This document shows, one piece after another, positions 6,511 to 8,591 of a DNA stretch of 8,591 nt. Made by a program: the position numbers and the translations under genes. Origin of the DNA: Acholeplasmataceae bacterium (lineage in GTDB: Bacteria; Bacillota_I; Bacilli_A; Acholeplasmatales; Acholeplasmataceae); assembly GCA_030656435.1 (NCBI GenBank), contig JAUSOA010000023.1:1-8591 (forward strand), given 5' to 3'. Under the pieces are notes generated by a model. The model had not been told where the DNA came from. It made no database searches and saw only the letters and a list, made by a program, of their open reading frames with translations. Position 1 is the first letter of the stretch; each line of letters begins with the position of its first letter.

Positions 6511-7107
6511 TTACTTTTTGATATGTTTATACACTTGAATCCACTCGTTTTTAATGATTTCATGACCGAGTGGTGTAGGATGAACTCCATCATAGAGTAA
6601 TTTCTCAGGCTTTGTCGTATAGCTAGCAATTTGAATGGTTTCATGTAAATTGACTAGAGGGAGTTTATAATCCATAGCAAGCTTATGACAAACATTCATA
6701 ATTAAATCAAATTCTTTATTCCATGAACTTCGATAATTTCCAATAGGTAAATTAAATGGGGTCATTAAAATAATCTTTAATTCTGGATTATTCTTTAATG
6801 CAAGATCTAATAATTCCCGGTAATTTTTTTCGAATTTATCAATAGAGAATTTCGTTCTAAAGACATGCATATGCCAGACATCATTAATACCAATTAAAAT
6901 CGTTAAAAGATCAGGGTTAATTTTAATCGTATCTTCTATCCATCTCTTCTTTAAATGACTCATTCGATTTCCACTAATACCACGATTAATAATCTCATGT
7001 TCTTGAAACTCTTTCGATATGAAGTAAACATAGCCTTCACCTAAGCCATGAGTTGTCTTCAACCGGTTACAATCTGTTATGGAATCCCCTTGAAAAAGTA
7101 TTTTCAT
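6511..7107 (-). CDS. SGNH/GDSL-family hydrolase (probable carbohydrate or lipid esterase)
   Basis: This 198-residue protein has all four SGNH blocks. Block I is QGDSITD with nucleophile S9. Block II is NRGISGNR with oxyanion G43. Block III is IGINDVWH with N75. Block V is DGVHPTPLGH with D173 and H176 of the triad. The GINDVWH and RW-x-x-D features resemble the acetylxylan-esterase/lysophospholipase-L1-like branch, whose members remove acetyl groups from sugars. No signal peptide is present, so it acts in the cytoplasm, perhaps on imported acetylated sugars; that is inference. The ATG at 7107-7105 has AAGGAA at 7122-7117, nine bases away. It is the first gene of a probable two-gene operon with the membrane protein, driven by the promoter at 7150-7178. 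The fold and catalytic call is strong; the substrate is unknown. Confidence 0.93.
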   Translation of the reverse strand: MKILFQGDSITDCNRLKTTHGLGEGYVYFISKEFQEHEIINRGISGNRMSHLKKRWIEDTIKINPDLLTILIGINDVWHMHVFRTKFSIDKFEKNYRELLDLALKNNPELKIILMTPFNLPIGNYRSSWNKEFDLIMNVCHKLAMDYKLPLVNLHETIQIASYTTKPEKLLYDGVHPTPLGHEIIKNEWIQVYKHIKK

Positions 7108-7149
7108 CTTTGATATTTCCTTTTCGATTTATTATGAAATGCTATTTTA

Positions 7150-7178
7150 ATTGTATAAGTAAAAGGTGTTTAAATCAA
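7150..7178 (-). promoter_or_regulatory. Promoter of the SGNH hydrolase-membrane protein operon
   Basis: On the minus strand -35 TTGATT (7178-7173), a 17-base spacer and -10 TACAAT (7155-7150) give a plausible sigma-A promoter. The predicted start is near 7143, with a leader of about 36 bases. Confidence 0.5.
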
Positions 7179-7213
7179 CAACAATCATCAATTCTTCCAA
7201 GTTTTCTAGTCAA

Positions 7214-7243
7214 TTACAAGGGATGTTTTCTATATGGTATAAT
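7214..7243 (+). promoter_or_regulatory. Promoter of the PEPCK-like gene, extended -10
   Basis: TGGTATAAT (7235-7243) is a perfect extended -10. A weak -35 TTACAA (7214-7219) lies 18 bases upstream. The predicted start near 7250 leaves a very short leader of about 12 bases containing GAGGTG at 7251-7256. Confidence 0.65.
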
Positions 7244-7261
7244 AGATAACGAGGTGTTCAT

Positions 7262-8591
7262 ATGAAAAAATTTCATTTAACTACAAATTACGCAATTATT
7301 AACTTCGATGCATCGATATGCGACTCTGAGGTTAAGATTATTCAATCCAAGAGCTTTGAAGCCGTTTTAGTGCAATTCGTTCGAATGTTAAGAGATAAAA
7401 AAGATCCTGTGATATTATCCCTAAAGGGTATTAGAGCATCGATGATGCTAGATACCTATAAGCTATTACTCATCTATGATTTTGAATCTGTCAAAAGAAA
7501 AACAGATACCCTAGGTGAACTACTCTCTAAAAGAGAGGATTTCTACCATTTTACCGAGATGTTTTATGACTATTGGAGAAAGCTAGAACGCTTTGGAATC
7601 ATTCACGGGAATAAACAATACATTCAAGGTGCGAAGACACACGACCTTATTGAAGCCTCTGACGACTTTAATCAAAGAGTGCTCTATTTATACAGAACGA
7701 TTGCTCAAAACCTTTTAGGGCATGATTTTAACGTGTTAAGACAGCTTCCAGCAGGTGTGAACGCGAATTTAATGCTAGTCCAACATCGTTTCTCATTTTC
7801 AAGTGATTATCAATCCTTGCAAAATGTCGGATTTATTACAGGATTACTGACTAGACCACCATTTATGATCTATTCGAAGTCAAATACAAGATCTGGTGTG
7901 TTCAAGGAAATTGATCATAATCCTTTGACTGAGATCAATATCAATAAGCTTCATTACTTTGTTTATCCCATATGGGTAGGACCGCTACTTACCTTTGTTT
8001 ATGTACATAGAGACTTTCTACATCATGGTGTTGCACTATCGAATTTATTCGAGCCAGCTGCATATGCTGATTTTAAGGATAAAAAGCCAGACCTATTATA
8101 TGTCTATGGACATAAGGAAGAAACCTATGATGGATCCTTCTATTACGATAAGATCAATGAGTACTATATAGGCTTTGTTAGTAGAAATCCAAAAAACGAT
8201 TATTTTGGCTATTTAAAGAAAATGCTACTGACATTACACAATGTCTATATGATAGACCATCAACATCTACCCATTCATGGAGCGATGGTTAATGTCATCC
8301 TAAAGAATGGAAGTGAAAAGAATATCGTCATTATTGGTGATTCAGGAGCTGGAAAATCAGAAACTCTTGAAGCCCTAAGAACGATTGGTGGAGATTATAT
8401 CAAGGGCATGCGTGTTATTTTTGATGATATGGGAACATTTTTCATCAAAAACAAAAAGGTTTATGCACATGGCACTGAAATCGGAGCATTTGTTAGACTA
8501 GATGACCTTGATGCAGGCTATGCCTACCAAGAAATGGATCGAGCAATTTTTCTAAACCCAGATCAAATGAATGCAAGAGTCATCCTACCAA
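7262..8591 (+). CDS. PEPCK/HPr-kinase-like P-loop protein, N-terminal part, cut by window edge
   Basis: I translated this by hand. It is open from ATG 7262 to the right edge, giving 443 codons with no stop. GAGGTG at 7251-7256 is the ribosome-binding site. The first ~330 residues carry no motif I recognise. Then come PIHGAMV (H339), a P-loop GDSGAGKSE (359-367), an acidic IFDDMG (D388, D389), and EIGAFVRLDDLDAGYAYQE with R412, followed by NPDQMNARVILP at the edge. GDSGxGKSE with a following DD is the HPr kinase/phosphorylase form of the P-loop. The later NARVILP resembles the NTRAAYP-like anion-binding strand of PEP carboxykinase. HPr kinase and PEPCK share a fold, and proteins of this type are, as I recall, often labelled PEPCK in databases. 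The classical PEPCK GLSGTGKT is not present, so true carboxykinase activity is uncertain; a kinase role is equally possible. Confidence 0.8.
   Translation, partial: MKKFHLTTNYAIINFDASICDSEVKIIQSKSFEAVLVQFVRMLRDKKDPVILSLKGIRASMMLDTYKLLLIYDFESVKRKTDTLGELLSKREDFYHFTEMFYDYWRKLERFGIIHGNKQYIQGAKTHDLIEASDDFNQRVLYLYRTIAQNLLGHDFNVLRQLPAGVNANLMLVQHRFSFSSDYQSLQNVGFITGLLTRPPFMIYSKSNTRSGVFKEIDHNPLTEININKLHYFVYPIWVGPLLTFVYVHRDFLHHGVALSNLFEPAAYADFKDKKPDLLYVYGHKEETYDGSFYYDKINEYYIGFVSRNPKNDYFGYLKKMLLTLHNVYMIDHQHLPIHGAMVNVILKNGSEKNIVIIGDSGAGKSETLEALRTIGGDYIKGMRVIFDDMGTFFIKNKKVYAHGTEIGAFVRLDDLDAGYAYQEMDRAIFLNPDQMNARVILP

Noticed and set aside
6333..6644. Minus-strand open frame of 103 codons bridging the SGNH hydrolase and membrane protein genes
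   Set aside because: It overlaps both genes in another frame. The two real genes have proper starts, ribosome-binding sites and family motifs, so a frameshifted or fused product is not needed.
7108..7261. Possible small RNA or riboswitch in the divergent spacer
   Set aside because: The 154 bp are accounted for by two promoters and ribosome-binding sites, and no stable stem-loop structure was seen. The leader of the plus-strand gene is too short for a riboswitch.
7053..7265. Short plus-strand open frame over the SGNH start and divergent promoter region
   Set aside because: It covers two well-formed promoters and the start of the hydrolase on the other strand. No homology pattern is visible.

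Overview
The window looks like chromosomal housekeeping DNA of a low-GC Gram-positive bacterium on the Mollicutes side of the Firmicutes (Acholeplasma-, Haloplasma- or Izemoplasma-like, or an Erysipelotrichia relative). The grounds are the AT-rich sequence, strong AAGGAG/GAGGTG ribosome-binding sites, TATAAT-type promoters, the tig-lon-yihA order, and a CIRCE-like HrcA operator in front of lon, a pattern known from mollicutes. Every tryptophan codon I checked is TGG, and yihA ends in TGA, so the standard code is used rather than the Mycoplasma/Spiroplasma code in which TGA is tryptophan. Genus-level placement is inference.

Left part (1-4632, all minus strand; transcription runs right to left): trigger factor (tig), ATP-dependent protease Lon (lon), ribosome-assembly GTPase YihA/EngB/YsxC (yihA) and the start of a DegV-family lipid-binding protein that runs off the left edge. 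The first three form a protein-quality-control and translation cluster: folding of nascent chains, degradation of failed chains, and 50S assembly. Each appears to have its own signals. tig has an extended -10 promoter and a hairpin after its stop. lon has an extended -10 promoter whose -35 is covered by the CIRCE-like element. The lon terminator overlaps a probable yihA promoter so tightly that the predicted yihA start point lies inside the first arm of the hairpin. degV overlaps the end of yihA by 26 bp and is probably translated from the same mRNA.

Middle (4633-5938): a 148-bp divergent promoter region, then a plus-strand single gene for a 372-residue GNAT-fold protein with a GTG start. It is closed by a perfect 12+12 palindromic terminator that can also serve the converging genes on its right.

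Right part (5939-7107, minus strand): a probable two-gene operon made of a cytoplasmic SGNH/GDSL esterase followed by a small four-helix membrane protein of unknown function. A second divergent promoter region (7108-7261) separates it from a large plus-strand gene that runs off the right edge. That gene encodes a PEPCK/HPr-kinase-like P-loop protein with a long N-terminal part preceding the P-loop. It is the least understood gene in the window.

No tRNA, rRNA, CRISPR, insertion sequence, phage gene or long repeat was seen. No intergenic stretch exceeds about 155 bp. The most noteworthy observations are regulatory (the CIRCE-like operator at lon and the nested lon terminator/yihA promoter) plus two poorly characterised proteins (the PEPCK-like protein and the four-helix membrane protein). 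I found no convincing evidence of a wholly new multi-gene system.
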